From positions 992,001-1,056,000 of the forward strand of contig JACONQ010000014.1 of the NCBI GenBank assembly GCA_014281115.1: a DNA stretch of 64,000 bases. The letters are read 5' to 3'. This DNA is from Laburnicola sp. R22_1. Its lineage: Eukaryota; Ascomycota; Dothideomycetes; Pleosporales; Didymosphaeriaceae. The notes beneath the pieces are model-generated. The model did no database searches. It had not been told where the DNA came from and worked only from the letters and a program-made list of their open reading frames with translations. The translations under genes were made by a program, and so were the position numbers. Below are positions 23,197 to 34,903 of the stretch, piece by piece (the stretch's first letter is position 1; every line of letters starts with the position of its first letter).

Positions 23197-23781
23197 GAGA
23201 CTTGTCAGGATTGGGGGATGCATAATCGCGATGGTCGGATGTCAGCTCATCCCATGATATTTTGGCTCTGCGCTATGGTTAACACTGGTACGCCTCCTTA
23301 CTTACTTTAATTGTTAAACTGTAATTGACGCTCCTTAGTATTATTAATTGTCAAATATAGACGAACGTAAACCTTTTTGGTACTTATCCTATAAGTCGTT
23401 TTCGTTATACCTCAGCAAGAAGAGCAGCTTGCTTTCTCTTGCGGCTCATTTTTGCATGATACCCTAATAGGCTTTTTTAGTCAATACGAAAAAGAATCCA
23501 AAATAAAAGACGAGCATAAATAAATGAATCGAATACATAAAGCTTCAATCACTGCAAAATCAGATGCGACTTAGGTAGAAAGCCGCTCACCTCGATACAC
23601 TCATAATTCTCTTGCACGGGACCACAACATAAACCTAGTCCTCCTCGTCACTATCTACTGACAGGTCTTCACTCTCGTTCTCGTCTTCTTCATTCTCAGT
23701 CATCGAATGCTCCTCACGAACAGGTCGCTTCTGTTTTGAAGTTTGACCTCTCTCTCTCCTATGGCCCAGTTGCACAGCATC
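23197..23781. other. Intergenic
   Basis: About 580 bp between convergent genes. AT-richer in the middle, no ORF of note. An acidic open stretch near 23640-23700 on the minus strand may be 3' untranslated sequence of the AAA gene. Confidence 0.4.
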
Positions 23782-25004
23782 TCATAAATCCGCCGAGACA
23801 TGATACTGCTTTTTTGCCCGAGGCCTATGTGGGTCACAGTCGTCGTCTCGTAGCTCCATTTCGCGAGCGTTAACAACGTCGTTCCTGCGTAGTTTTCCGA
23901 TGTACTCCTCGAAGTCAGTCGCCGTCCTTGCGACCTTTTGAAAGTTTGCCTCGGTCAACTTGACAGTGTTCCATTTCTTCTTGCCTGTTGCCAGCGCTTC
24001 TTCGGGTGTCATTCTGTTGGCACGCAGTTTGGCAACCCTCTCGTAATGACCTAGCGCGATAGCAGTTTGGAATGCGTTTCGAATCTGGCGACCGTTCCAA
24101 GTGACGCCCTCCTTGTTACACTTGTCGAAGTGGCGTTGGGCGAATTCGAGCAAAGCTTCCTTATCAAAAGCGATCTTGACTTCGGCGGTCTTATTGTCTT
24201 TCTCGAGACGATTCATAATGTTTTGCCACATGGCCTTGGTGGACTCGAGATCGATGCTGGGATATCGTAGAGAGATATGGATGCGCGACTTAAACGCCTC
24301 ATCAAGGACACCTTGTCGATTGGTTGTGAGGAAAAGAATTCCCGCATAATAGTCCAGTTGTCTAAGTAGGACTAAGAAATCGTCAGTAAAGTTTCTATGG
24401 ACGGAACCACGAGACATACCAGATACTATAGCATTGCGTTGCGTTGGATATTGTGCCAGTCCCTTCCAAGGTTTGTAAGAGGAACACGTCTGCCTCATCT
24501 AAAAGAAGGACGCAGCCCCATTTGTCTGCTCTTTGTGTGTGATTAAGCAAGTTCTTTTCCACTGTCTCAGGAGACGTGCCAATATCTCCGCAGGTAATCG
24601 CATAAAGTGGACGGCGTGTGTACGCCGCTATCGTCTCTGCGGTACTAGTCTTGCCAGAGCCAGGTGGCCCGTGCAAGAGGATGATCAGACCCTGTCCCTT
24701 ACCTCTGACAAGATCGATCTGAGGTTGGTTTGATTGTGGTGCTGCTACTCTTTATCTTCTTTTTCTCTAGCTGGAGACCGGATGCGTGGTTTTCAACTAG
24801 AGCAACTAACAGATCACGATGTCCTTGCTCTATGACCAAGTCCTCGAATCCTGCAGCCCTCGCACTGTCGGATTCGCGGTCTACCTCTCCGATGAGCGCT
24901 ATGTTTAGATTATCTATACGTCATGATATTAGATGTGGACATCTAAAGCACAAGAAAATTTGCTTACACCACTTTCGCCTTTGAAATGCGTATCCAGGAA
25001 TGTA

Positions 25005-25331
25005 TTGTTGCAACCGACACAATTTTGTTAGTAGAAAGGGCCGAATTTTTTTTTAGGCGATAGTGACTTACAAGGAGCTAAACTAAAGTTTAAATACTAT
25101 AACTATACTTCTATTATATGTAACTATTATACTTTGCTAGTAGAAGGAGCTATAGCAATATTAAAAGGCACACTAGTATATCTCTAATAGCTGTATTTGC
25201 TTATCCACAACTACTATTTAAATAATAACCTATCTAGTTTATTATAGTAAGTTCTTAACTTTACTATACTTATTAACGCTTATATACAATATAAATAGAT
25301 TTAAAATTAATACACTATTCTAACTATTCTA
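25005..25331 (+). repeat. 0.3-kb repeat shared with 31318-31640, copy 1
   Basis: Begins TTGTTGCAACCGACAC and aligns for over 300 bp with the sequence just upstream of the DUF7708/NACHT-like gene, sharing ttttttaggcgata, aaggagctaaact, ctttgctagta and tcatta-like blocks. Differences are mostly transitions. Homology stops at the nested pogo element. Confidence 0.7.
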
Positions 25332-27201
25332 ACGTACTTTGCACTCGAGTCGGACACTCCATCGAGTCGGACACTTTGCCAAGACCCCACCAAGTTCTGT
25401 ACTATTCACGATAGTATAGAGTCAACATGAACTATTTTCAATAGTCTAAATAGGCTAAACTATTCAGAATCTACTTCTATAAGCTGCCTACAGGTTTTTT
25501 TATTGTGCCCAGGCTTGCCGCAGCGTCCACAGCGCCGTTGAGCGGATTCGCCTCCATCAGTGCGCACCCTCTTCTTTGCCTTCTTGCCATCACTACGCAC
25601 CCCAAAGTCCTTTAGAGTAGCTAGTCGCTGGCCCTCTTCAACTGTAAGGACTCCTTTTTGCTGCAATCGCTTTCTTTTATATGATTTACGTCGTGTGGCG
25701 GCCTCATTGGCAGCTTGAAGTTTGGCGTTGCGTTTGGTCATCAACACCAAAGAATGCCCCATCAGCTCGGCGCCTTTAACAAGCTTTTCCACCGCCTCAA
25801 CCATATAAGTTGGGGAACTATCCACATGCCTTTGAATCCTCTGCTTAACTAGCGTCGATTGCGACCCAAGTTCTGTACTATTTCGCGGAGTTTGCGACTC
25901 CCATGTACTATCGCGAATAGTACAAAGTGGAGGCGTACGCAGGCGGACGTCAAGCTGCGATATCACAGCTTCTAGGTTGTGGGGCACTAGGCCAGCACCT
26001 CGAAAGCCTCCTTTGATATTACTTTCAGTAAACGAAGCCTTGAAAGCAGCAATAAAGCAAGGCAGGAACTCGATTTTAGTGATGTGCGTGATGTGGTTGC
26101 GCATCAAATCCTCAGCTTGGCGCCCATACGCCTTTTTTAAAGGCGCGAAACAGCCCACATCAAGTGGCTGCAAGAGGTGCGACGAATGCGAGGGCATACA
26201 GAGAGTAACAATATTGCTCTACTTGCAGTAATCCTGGAATTCGAGCGAGTTGTGACTTTCGTGGCCATTGATAATGAGCAAACGTGCTCCACCAGTAGTA
26301 CGCCTCTTTGTATGCTCATCAAAGTGCTTCAGCCATTGCAGACCAAGCTCATTTGTCGTCCAGCCGTTCTCAGAGACTGCAATAACCCAATCATGAGGTA
26401 GATCCTTCTCCTTATACCAGGCGGAGAGGTGGTGCTTGCCCCGAAGATAATGAAGGGTGGGATCCACCAACCCATCGCGTTGATGCCTTGGATGACTGTT
26501 GTCCACTCCCTATTGCCCTGCTGCACCTGCTTTGGCCGTCCTCGACGCTCAGAGCCTGTGACTACTGCTCCAGTCGATATCATGCCCATCATGAAGCCTG
26601 CTTCATCAAAATTGTAGGTGTCCTCGTCCAGGATACCATGTTTGGCCTTCATGTTCTCCACAAGCTAGAACCAGTCTTGTATCACCTCAGGATCCTCCTA
26701 GAGAGCTCTCTTGTAGTCGTACTTTCAATTGAACTTGACTTTAAGCTCTGGCTGGCGCTTAACAAAGTCATAAGGCCACCTCTGGCCAACTAGCTCGTAG
26801 TGGCGTATAGCTAGTAAAGAATCAGCCATATCTTTTATAGCATCGAGCCGAGGCGGAAATCCTCGCGCGTCTAGGTCGAGTATATGCTCCACAATCGCCT
26901 GCTCCTCTCTTATAGTAAGTCTCATTTTGTTGGGTGCGCAGTCGCGTCTAAACATCTTTCCAGCGCGTCGGTCGCTAAGTGTACTTTGAGAGACGTTGTA
27001 GATAGCTGCAGCGCGTCGCTGAGAGAGTGTCGCGTCTCGTTTGATAGCCTGGATCGCAAGCTGTATACGCGCTTCTTTTAACGCCAGTGGTTTGTTGTGT
27101 GGTTGAGGCATCGCGTTATACTATTGCTGATAGTACGTTTTGGTGGGGTCTTGGCAAAGTGTCCGACTCGATGGAGTGTCCGACTCGAGTGCAAAGTACG
27201 T
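25332..27201 (-). mobile_element. Pogo/Fot1-like DNA transposon, inactive
   Basis: 1870 bp, bounded by a TA duplication (25330-25331 and 27202-27203). The terminal inverted repeats are about 62 bp and near-perfect, starting ACGTACTTTGCACTCGAGTC, and each contains the sub-motif CGAGTCGGACACT twice. The transposase runs on the minus strand (see 25460-27111). It is inserted inside the RIP-mutated insertion 2, so it arrived later. Confidence 0.9.
25460..27111 (-). pseudogene. Pogo/Fot1 transposase with CCHC tail, mutated
   Basis: Starts MPQPHNKPLAL at 27111, followed by a psq-type helix-turn-helix (QRRAAAIYNVSQSTLSDR), a Tc5/CENP-B-like domain, and a DDE core with NFDEAGF, LLIINGHESH and LLQPLDVGCF. 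The second catalytic Asp is Asn (D to N). The C-terminus carries a zinc knuckle C-G-R-C-G-K-P-G-H-N-K-K-T-C. Lesions: TGA and two TAG codons between 26661 and 26725, one missing base near 26440 (after PPFIIF), and a TAG near 26218. The stops fit C-to-T changes. Not able to encode an active enzyme. Confidence 0.85.
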
Positions 27202-28212
27202 TAACTATTTACTAGTAATATTTGCTAATAGTAAGTGCTACTATACTTATATATAGCTATTTAAAAAGAAGAAGAAAGAAAAAAAGAAAGAGAGTAATAA
27301 TAGAAAGATAGACAATATTAGGGTCCTTAAAAATGTAGTAGTAAGGTGCTATAACTTACCTAAAGGTACACTTATTAACTTAATCTTATATAATTACTAA
27401 TATATGTAAAAACTAAGGAGGATGCTATATTTATTAAGAGGGAGCTAAAAAGAAAATAATTCCTTATTAAGTATATTAAAAAGGGTAACAGTTTCTACCT
27501 AGAGTATATAGTATATATTAAGACGCTCTACAAGTATTACTACTTATAAAAATAGTTGCTAGGTCTACTACTACTACTATCTATTTATAGGTTAATTATA
27601 AAAGGGGTGTTTAGTGCTACTTTATCTAGTTCTATTATAGGTTTAGTATTAAAATTAAACTGTTTAGCTTGAAAAGCAAAATCAAACACATGTTGAGCAC
27701 CTTGCGGTAACAAGACCTCCAGGAATGTAGTAAGGCAACAAACTCAGGTGGTCAGACGAAACAGTGTCCTCCCCTACCTTGAAACGTTCCAAGTGAATCC
27801 GATTCGTGATCAAATAATCATCGGATACTTTTGAATCCACCTCATTACCGCTGATTAAACGGGTTTGACCCGGTGTCAACGTTTCCTCGACCTCCCCATT
27901 GTCCAGTCTACTTCTAAGCAGCCTTCCAAGACGAGGCTTCATTTCCGAATTATCTTTGTAGTACGCATCAAAGTCGATGTACACGTCGCTTTCGATTTCT
28001 TCGCGGCTCTCGGCTCTTCGTAGAGGTATGGTGCTGCCATTATAGCTCTTGTATCCACCTGCAAAAAGATACTTCTTGCCTTGCTCTTGCATTTTGCGAA
28101 GTAAAAACTCTTTCTGGGGATGGAACTTCAACGGATAGATTGGCAGGCCCGTAACTTCCCTCTCTCCCACATACGGCCGAATGCGCTGACACACATCGAC
28201 TGGTCCGCAATA

Positions 28213-29054
28213 TTTATTCATTCATTCATTCATATCCGTTTATAGTCGACCTAACCTTTTACAAATTATAAGACTTAACAGTAAGCATAACTAAGGTTTA
28301 ATAGCTAAAATATATTAAAAAAAAAGGGCGCAATTAGGATTAACTATAGTAGGGAGCTAAAGCATAACGCGTATAATTAGTAAAGGCCTAATTATATAAC
28401 AGCAAACTATAGGATAGTAACCTTAGAGTTACTATTTAACTATAGAGCTCTAAAGGGTGGCGAAAATAGCAGAATTACTATAGGTAATAAATAGCCCTTT
28501 GTGCTATATCTGTATCTTAGTACCTTAATTCTATCCTTAATATAAGTCCTCCTATTATTACTACTACTAAGGTGGTTAGCTTTTACATAAGAACGCGCAA
28601 TAGCTATAACTAACTTAGAAAGCTTTCTTTTAAATTATAGAAATACTATAAGCAAAGAAGTAAAATTACTAGTAATAATAAGAATAATTTAAGAAGCTCT
28701 AGCTATTGCAGCTACACTTTTAGATCTTAAAAGATTAAGCTAGTAAAGATACCTATCTAAACTATAGCACTATCTTTTATAAGAATAAAAGGCATATAAG
28801 GGAGAAAGAATAAAGACTATATTAAAAAGTAATATAATACCCTTAACGCTATCCTTATAAAGTAGCCTTATAGCCTTACTATTAGTAATAAGGCTGTAAT
28901 TAACTAAATTAATAAGTAGTAGGATAATAGGTAGATCTAGGACCTTAAGGACTTAAAGTAGAGACAACCCTAAACAATTAATATAATTGTTAACTTTAAA
29001 CTGTGCACTGTGTAAAACTTAACAAAGTACTTAACAGGTCTGTATCGAAGACCT
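28213..29054 (-). mobile_element. Insertion 1 in the AAA gene, retroposon-like
   Basis: 842 bp of AT-rich RIP-mutated DNA between 13-bp direct repeats CTGGTCCGCAATA at 28200-28212 and 29055-29067. The coding frame of the AAA gene (E-Y-C-G-P then V-D-V-C-Q-R-I-R-P) is restored exactly if the insert and one repeat are removed. The left end is a tetranucleotide tail (ATTC)4, i.e. (ATGA)n at the 3' end on the minus strand. Long variable target duplications plus a simple-repeat tail are hallmarks of LINE/SINE insertion. The other end forms a small hairpin (AGGTCT...AGACCT at 29037-29054). No ORF remains. Confidence 0.65.
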
Positions 29055-30713
29055 CTGGTCCGCAATACTCCCCATCGAACGCCATCCTATAGCAATCTAC
29101 TTTGAAACAGGTCCAAGTACCGATGCTTGAACCTTCTTCTCGTAGCTCATTTCTCTATGTTCTCCTCCTCGTCTCCCTCCATTTCTTGACGATCCCAGTA
29201 CCGACTGTACCGTATCCGCAAAGTGTCTCGGGTGCGATCAATCTCTCTAACTTCTTCTGAACTACGCGTGCGTTTCAACGCTAGCCCTCCAGTTACAAAG
29301 AAGACTTTGTGTAATTGCTCATGGCCGTTTTCTTCGGAGACTACGATGTCACCTGGCTCAAAAAGGTGCCAAAGATCATGGAAGGTAATTCTGGTCAGCA
29401 TACCGTCCTTCAAACGCCTTCGCAAGTCGATTTCTTCTCGTAACTCCTCCTTAATGAAATTGTGTAGGCAATTCAGATGAAAATACCAAGTTGAGACCTC
29501 TGCTTGTTGATCTGCATCCTGATCAGCAGGAGCATCGTCATGTGTCTTCTTTGGCTCGATATTTGGTGTGCCATCGTCCGCCGCGCCTGGGGTGTCCTCC
29601 ACGGCAACAACTGCACTTGAGGGCCTCTTACTGTCATTTTCAGTATTGTGTGTCGCAGGTTTGCCGGCAAAGTCCTCAATTTCTTCTTTAAGTTTTTCTG
29701 ATCGTGCCTCCATGTCTGGAAGGAAGCGCAAAAGCAACTGCATGATTGGTTAGCAATCTTGGCTCATACATTGTGAGTGTTGCGCCCAGCACTGCGTACT
29801 TGGTAAGGAGGAGCGATACTGAATACACATTACTAATTAGTGTTGTACATGATAGCAGTCGGGACGAGTACCTATATGAGCGGCTGGGGCAACGTTGGCA
29901 CCGATATAATAGAGAATATTTCACGGTGGAGATGTTCCGAATTGGTCAGGACCCACTGCAGGTTTTTCATTTCTCCAATGCCCTCAAGGATATGTATCTG
30001 TGTCTCTTGGGGCTTCATGCTTGAAGCGTTGTCTTCCAACTTGATGTTTGGGGTATCTCGCCTCTGTAGGTAGAAAGCCTGGATAATGGACATAGGCCAG
30101 CGTAGGTTATGTCAGTATGGCTTTCTCCAGTCCTGCATCGAGGCCCGCTCAACCTCACAAGACCACTGTCTCTTACTAAGAACGTCGGATTAGTGAAACT
30201 CTGCGTGAATCCGCGCGTGTTATGCTTCCAAGAAATTTGATCGCTTATGATCTCAACAGTTGTTCGATAGATCGATATATTGAACACTTACAGATAACTC
30301 TCCAAGCTTTCTGCAATCCCTCTACCAGGTTTGTTTGCTATGTACATCTCCCAAGCGGATATAATCTGCGGTGGAGGTGGGAGCGGATTTGGATATAGAG
30401 CTGAGGGGCTAGATTCAGGTATTCTCTTTCGGATTTCTTCATCTTGTAACTTCTTCGTGCTGAGATCAATTGATTTCTTTGGGGTCTCTTCGTTTTGCAA
30501 ACTTGCGGTACCAGACTGAGATGTCTCCGCCGCAGCTTCCACGTCTTGTGAGATGATTGTTCCAGACTCAGGCACGTTTTGTGTGGGTTGAAGTGGTCTG
30601 GTCTGGCTGCTAGATTCCGTATTGACCATGTTCGTAGCTTCGTGACCGTCAGGTTTTACTTCAATAGTTACTGAATTCCCTTCAGGCGCACCAGTGCGCG
30701 ATGCGTTTTCCAT

Positions 30714-31317
30714 AGAAACTCACCGTACGATAAGAGAGTTGGAAAAGAATTCCAGGCTGGCTGTATGAGTGTGTAGAGGACGTGTTGGTCGAAGCTGACC
30801 GGCTTTCATTGCCTGAGGGTCGGCGGCCCTTAAGTGACGCGGCACTCACGTCAGCCTTGACCGGTCCTTGAAACTGCGGCGTTACTGATATGCCAATAGG
30901 ATCAGGTGGTGCTTATCAAGGTTCTATCTGCATATACAGACCCTGCAGCTGTCTCTATTTACACTCAGCCACGTCGCTTTCGCCCCCATCACTTCAGGTC
31001 TTAGTTGCCTTGCGAACTATCCACCTCAATCTTATCCTCCAAAACTTAGAATATTGCCGATTACGAAGTCGCAGAGTACATGGTAATGTCTCTTGACGGG
31101 ACAACCCACCCAGGGTTGTTGGCAAGGCCTGGATCTGCAATCATTTTCAACGGCCAAAAGAAGAAATGGATACCCGAGGCTGTTGAAACTGCACCGAGAC
31201 TGTTGAGAAACTCTACTTCTAATATCTCCTCATGATCGCTGATTAGTTTAGACCATATGAAGACATATACCGAACTACATTCCTCGCCCGCGATAAACTA
31301 CTAGCGACAGCGATAAT
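30714..31317. other. Intergenic, promoter side of the AAA gene
   Basis: About 600 bp. Only short ORFs (for example 30890-31096, 68 aa) without a domain. Probable promoter of the minus-strand AAA gene. No other feature identified. Confidence 0.4.
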
Positions 31318-31640
31318 CGTTGCAACCGACACGATTTTATTAGTAGAGGGGCCAAAAAATTTTTTTAGGCGATATGTAACTTATAAGGAGCTAAACTAAA
31401 ATTTAACTAGATACGCATATACTATAACTATACTTCTATTATATATAACTCTATATTATACTTTGCTAGTAAGGGGAGCTATAGTAATATTAAAAGCTAC
31501 TTACAGTATGCGCTAGCATGCCTCTAATAGATAACTACTATTTAAATAATAACCTATCTAGTTTATTATAGTAAGTTTAACCTTAACTTTGCTATACTTA
31601 TTAACGCTCACACACAATATAGATGGCTCCGAAATCAATG
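31318..31640 (+). repeat. 0.3-kb repeat shared with 25005-25331, copy 2
   Basis: Begins GTTGCAACCGACACGATTTT and aligns with 25007-25331 in the same orientation. It runs directly into the first codons of the DUF7708/NACHT-like gene, so it may represent the promoter/5' region of that gene family and not an independent element. Confidence 0.65.
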
Positions 31641-33385
31641 TAGCGACAGCGAACAAGTACCGCAAAAAGTTGAAACGGCCGACGCTTACGCTGAACACAT
31701 CGCATAATTGGACGGAGGCCCAGGAATGTGTCCAAACTACTTGCAATGGGCTAGAGGAGCTTGCGGCCAAAGACAAAGCATGTCGGGCTCTCTAGGGAAA
31801 CTTAAGCAAGCGTTTCGAGGGCTTTGCCGCAACGCTGGTGCCGGGAAGACTTGCCCAAATTTGATACCAAATCGCTCTTTTGGCTTTGCTTCTGTGCTCT
31901 GTGGGAGTTTGAAAGTAGTCTTCACTGGTTTACGAGCTACCGGCTTATACCGACAAGAGGTTTATCGAACACTCGAGGACTTGCCTAAGCGATTGGAAGA
32001 TCTGGCAGCAGATGTTGAGATATATGCCTACGACGAAGAGGTGCATATTCGAGCTGCAGCACTGTATGTTGCATCATATCGTCTCTTGAATCATATCCTG
32101 CTCTGGTTCCTGAAGGACTCATTGCGTAAGAAAAACAACAAGCTCCTTTCCAATGAGAGTTTTGCTTACGAGCTTTGGGAGGTAGGCACTGGCGTCAAGC
32201 TTTTGATCGACCCGCTAGGCTTCACCGACAAGCTCCGAGATTGCCAAGCCGAATTGAAGATGGCAGCTCAGAGCTTCACAGCACGTATAACGACACTATC
32301 TCGCGGAAGTGAGCGTGAGACCATGCAACTGCAGTACGCGACAATATACAACCAAGCTATAATGACCGATCCAACTTCAAGAGCTCATCAAAGCTCAAGA
32401 TGAAGTACGGGAACGAAATATTCGCATCGATATCTTGGAAAACATACATCCACTGTTAATTAGCATCATGGACGTTTTGCAGCAAAGAGCAACCGATACC
32501 CAGAACAGTAAGCTCATAGAAGCTGTCCCTGAAGTTGACATCGAGAAGCTACTCAGCGATTTCCTTTACGAGCGGGATCTTTTGAGAGATGACTATACCG
32601 CGTTGGTGAGAAAGCTCAATGTTGACCGTCATCGCGCCAACCACGACATTAATCGAATCGTCGCCCTGAAATCCCATCCGCGCTTACGGGTGTGGCTCAC
32701 AGTTGATGAACAATCCCTCCTTCTACTGAATGGTCGAGCCGAGCCACGCGCCAACTCAGCAGTCTTGCTCTACGCTGCAAAAATGGTCGAGGGTTTGCTG
32801 GAATACCACGATTCAAAAAACGGTCAAAGTCGTCCAGATAGCGTTATTATACCGTTGGCATTCTTCTGTGGCCAGCATCGGGACTGGCAGATGGACGACA
32901 ACGGAAGCCCAGAAGAACTTGCGATGAATCTCCTCCTTCAGCTGGTAGATCGCGGCCGAGAATATCTAGATCTAAGCATTTTGCGACATTTTCATGACAA
33001 TACGACTGGCGGAAATATCAACTCGATCTGCTCGATGCTCGGGCGTCTTATTCGCAGCCTCGGTCGGGAAATCGTTCTGATCTTAGTAGTTGATGGCTTG
33101 CGAATTTTTGCGCAGCCGTTCGAAAGAGGCCACGGGACCAAGACGGTTGTCTCGCATCTAGCCCAGATATTCAGAGAAAGATCAAAGGCGACCATGAAAT
33201 TGCTATTGACAAGCCCAACCAGATCCGAATTCGTGGAAGAGCTGTTCACTGATGATGAGATTCTGGAGATGCCGAGGGACGTCCCAGCTGCTCGTATGGA
33301 CCCGTCGCAAGACTGCGCGGCCCTCAAGAAGCCGAGACTCAATGTCGCGTCATCCGCGATTGCTCTTCAGAGACGACACCGATGA
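31622..33385 (+). pseudogene. DUF7708/NACHT-like (NLR-type) protein gene, decayed
   Basis: The first part reads NVATANKYRKKLKRPTLTL, then FRGLCRNAGAGKTC, VLCGSLKVVFTGL, LYRQEVYRTLEDLP and AALYVASYRLLNHILLWFLK, the signature of the fungal DUF7708 N-terminal domain. The second part (32435-33385) has LRVWLTVDEQSLLLLNGR, VIIPLAFFCGQHRDW, IVLILVVDGL and MKLLLTSPTR, the order of P-loop NTPase motifs in NACHT-type proteins, although the P-loop itself is degenerate. The frame shifts by one base near 31790 and again near 32378; an ATG at 31622 is followed by an early stop in its own frame. About 580 codons, possibly truncated at the 3' end. Members are thought to be fungal NLR-like immune/incompatibility proteins; that is family inference. 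Confidence 0.65.
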
Positions 33386-33683
33386 ACACGAAATTCCATT
33401 CCATTCTTCATACAATAATTAACGCCATAAAAATGTAATACTTACCGACATGCAAAGCCGTTGCGGGTAGCTGCATACATCACGTCATCAGACGCGCCCC
33501 TCACTGGCCTCACTAGCGGGGTCGTAGTGGGGTAGGTAAATCGATGATTAGATGGCATGCAAGAATTAGCAAGCAAAGCTTACAAAACAACAAAGCTCTA
33601 TTTGAATCCCCTTTCAACCATCTGAATCCACTCGAGCTCCACGTTCCTAAATCTACATCCAACGTGCTAAAGTAAAATCGAAT

Positions 33684-34684
33684 ATGTCGTCCAAACTCTA
33701 CACCGACGAGACCCCCGCCGAGGTTAAGAACGCAAAGGGTTTGCATTTGATTACGCAGAATACGCCCAATGGACAGGCTGTTCAGATCTTCCTTGAGGAA
33801 TTGAAGGATGCGTACGGTACTGAGTGGACCATTACGATCATTGATATCTCGTACGCCAGTGTACCTCCTACAATCTCACTACAAGTTATCCTAACACGAA
33901 TTTTAGCACCAATGTCCAGAAATCGGACTGGTTTCTCCGTCTCGATCCCAACGGTTTGTGCCTACTGTTATTTCATAACTTTGGGAACGAGGAAGAGCTA
34001 AATAATTTCCAGGTCGCATCCCAGTCTTGATCGACAACTCCCAGTCGCCGCCTTTCACAGTGCACGAGACCTCAGCCGAGCTATTCTACCTCCTAAAGTT
34101 TGCAGATAAAGAAGACAAGTTTGGGTTTGCAAATGACCTCGAGCGCAACCAAGCATTGCAGTGGACGTTCTTCTGGCATGGGAGCGGGGCCCCGTATCAA
34201 GGCCAGGTGAACCATTTCACGCGCGCGGCACCCGAGAAAATTCCGTACGCGATTACGCGCTTTAGGAACGAGTAAGTAACCTTACAAGTCAGCAAAATAC
34301 ACCATGAGTCGTGGGCTGTCTCAAATTATTCTATGATCCAAGTTTACTGACGCACGCGGTGTAGGACGTTGCGCGTTTTCGGCGTGCTGGAAATGCACCT
34401 GAGCGGAAAGTACACTGGCGAGCCACGAGAGTACATTCTTCCCCTTGCGAAATTAGTCCGTGGGATATGCGCTTACAATCTGCAGGTATCTGGCGGGTAA
34501 CGGAAAAGGGAAGTACAGCGTCGCGGATGTGAAGACGTGGCCTTGGGTCAAGAACTGGGAGAAGAGTGGCTTCACAAAAGATGAGGTTAAGGACTTCCCG
34601 CATCTTCTCAATTGGGTGGACCGCATTGCGGAGAGGCCGGCGGTGCAGAGGGGTATTGGGAAGGCATATGTGAAGAAGAATTAA
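33684..34684 (+). CDS. Glutathione S-transferase (Ure2p-like)
   Basis: Five exons: 33684-33850, 33907-33953, 34013-34271, 34365-34430 and 34486-34684, all with GT-AG introns of 55-93 bp and compatible phases. The product is 245 aa, uninterrupted. The N-terminal thioredoxin fold has HLITQNTPNGQAVQIFLEEL, then VQKSDWFLRLDPNGRIPVLID and the glutathione-contacting HETSAELFYL. The C-terminal helical domain has QGQVNHF, YLAGNGKGKYSVAD and a WPWVKNW segment, as in fungal Ure2p-like GSTs. Likely cytosolic detoxification or redox enzyme. The start MSSKLYTDETP is the only ATG that keeps the fold intact. Confidence 0.92.
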
Positions 34685-34903
34685 GATGTTTGGAAAGTAG
34701 TCTATGAATTGATTCAACGTTTGTATCTGGCTTGAGATCGTATCCTTTGATGCAGAACAGCGGTGCGTGTGAGTCCGATCATCTGCAAAAGGAATTAATA
34801 TTAATTCCTGTTGTGGGAAGTTGTTAGCATGATAGTCAAACTTCGATTTAAATTTCTTCAGATGTCTCTTTTAGCTCTCTGATTATCACTCCTCTTCCCC
34901 GTC

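Larger units (their letters stand above)
25005..27717. mobile_element. Insertion 2 in the AAA gene, with nested pogo element
   Basis: It is flanked by 12-bp direct repeats TCCAGGAATGTA at 24993-25004 and 27718-27729, a target-site duplication that interrupts the AAA gene at its Y-I-P-G codons. Removing the nested pogo element (25332-27201) leaves about 840 bp of AT-rich, RIP-mutated sequence. Its left 325 bp also occurs at 31318-31640. No coding domain survives. A 12-bp duplication is longer than DNA transposons usually make and fits a non-LTR retrotransposition-type event, but class is unproven. Confidence 0.6.
23782..30713 (-). pseudogene. AAA+ ATPase gene (DUF7025 type) split by two insertions
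   Basis: One gene read from 30713 down to 23782 in three pieces. N-terminal piece 30713-29068: a Ser/Glu/Pro-rich start (MENASRTGAPEG), several exons, then the LWHLFEPGDIVV segment and C-Y-R-M-A-F-D-G-E-Y-C-G-P. Middle piece 28199-27730: DUF7025 features R-P-Y-V-G-E-R-E-V-T-G-L-P-I-Y-P-L and Y-Y-I-P-G. C-terminal piece 24992-23782: Y-A-F-Q-R-R-K-W, Walker A GPPGSGKT (24670-24647), Walker B VLLLDEADVF (D at about 24499), FLTTNR sensor region, SRIHISLRYP, and a lid helix region. An intron at about 24363-24411 joins RNAIVS to LLRQLDYY. Besides the two insertions, one-base frameshifts occur near 24708 and 24445. The family is common in fungi and of unknown cellular role. Confidence 0.8.

Noticed and set aside
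25005..29054. The two AAA-gene inserts as copies of one element (about 841 and 842 bp without the nested pogo)
   Set aside because: Equal length is striking, but I could not align their interiors or ends in either orientation; treated as separate elements.
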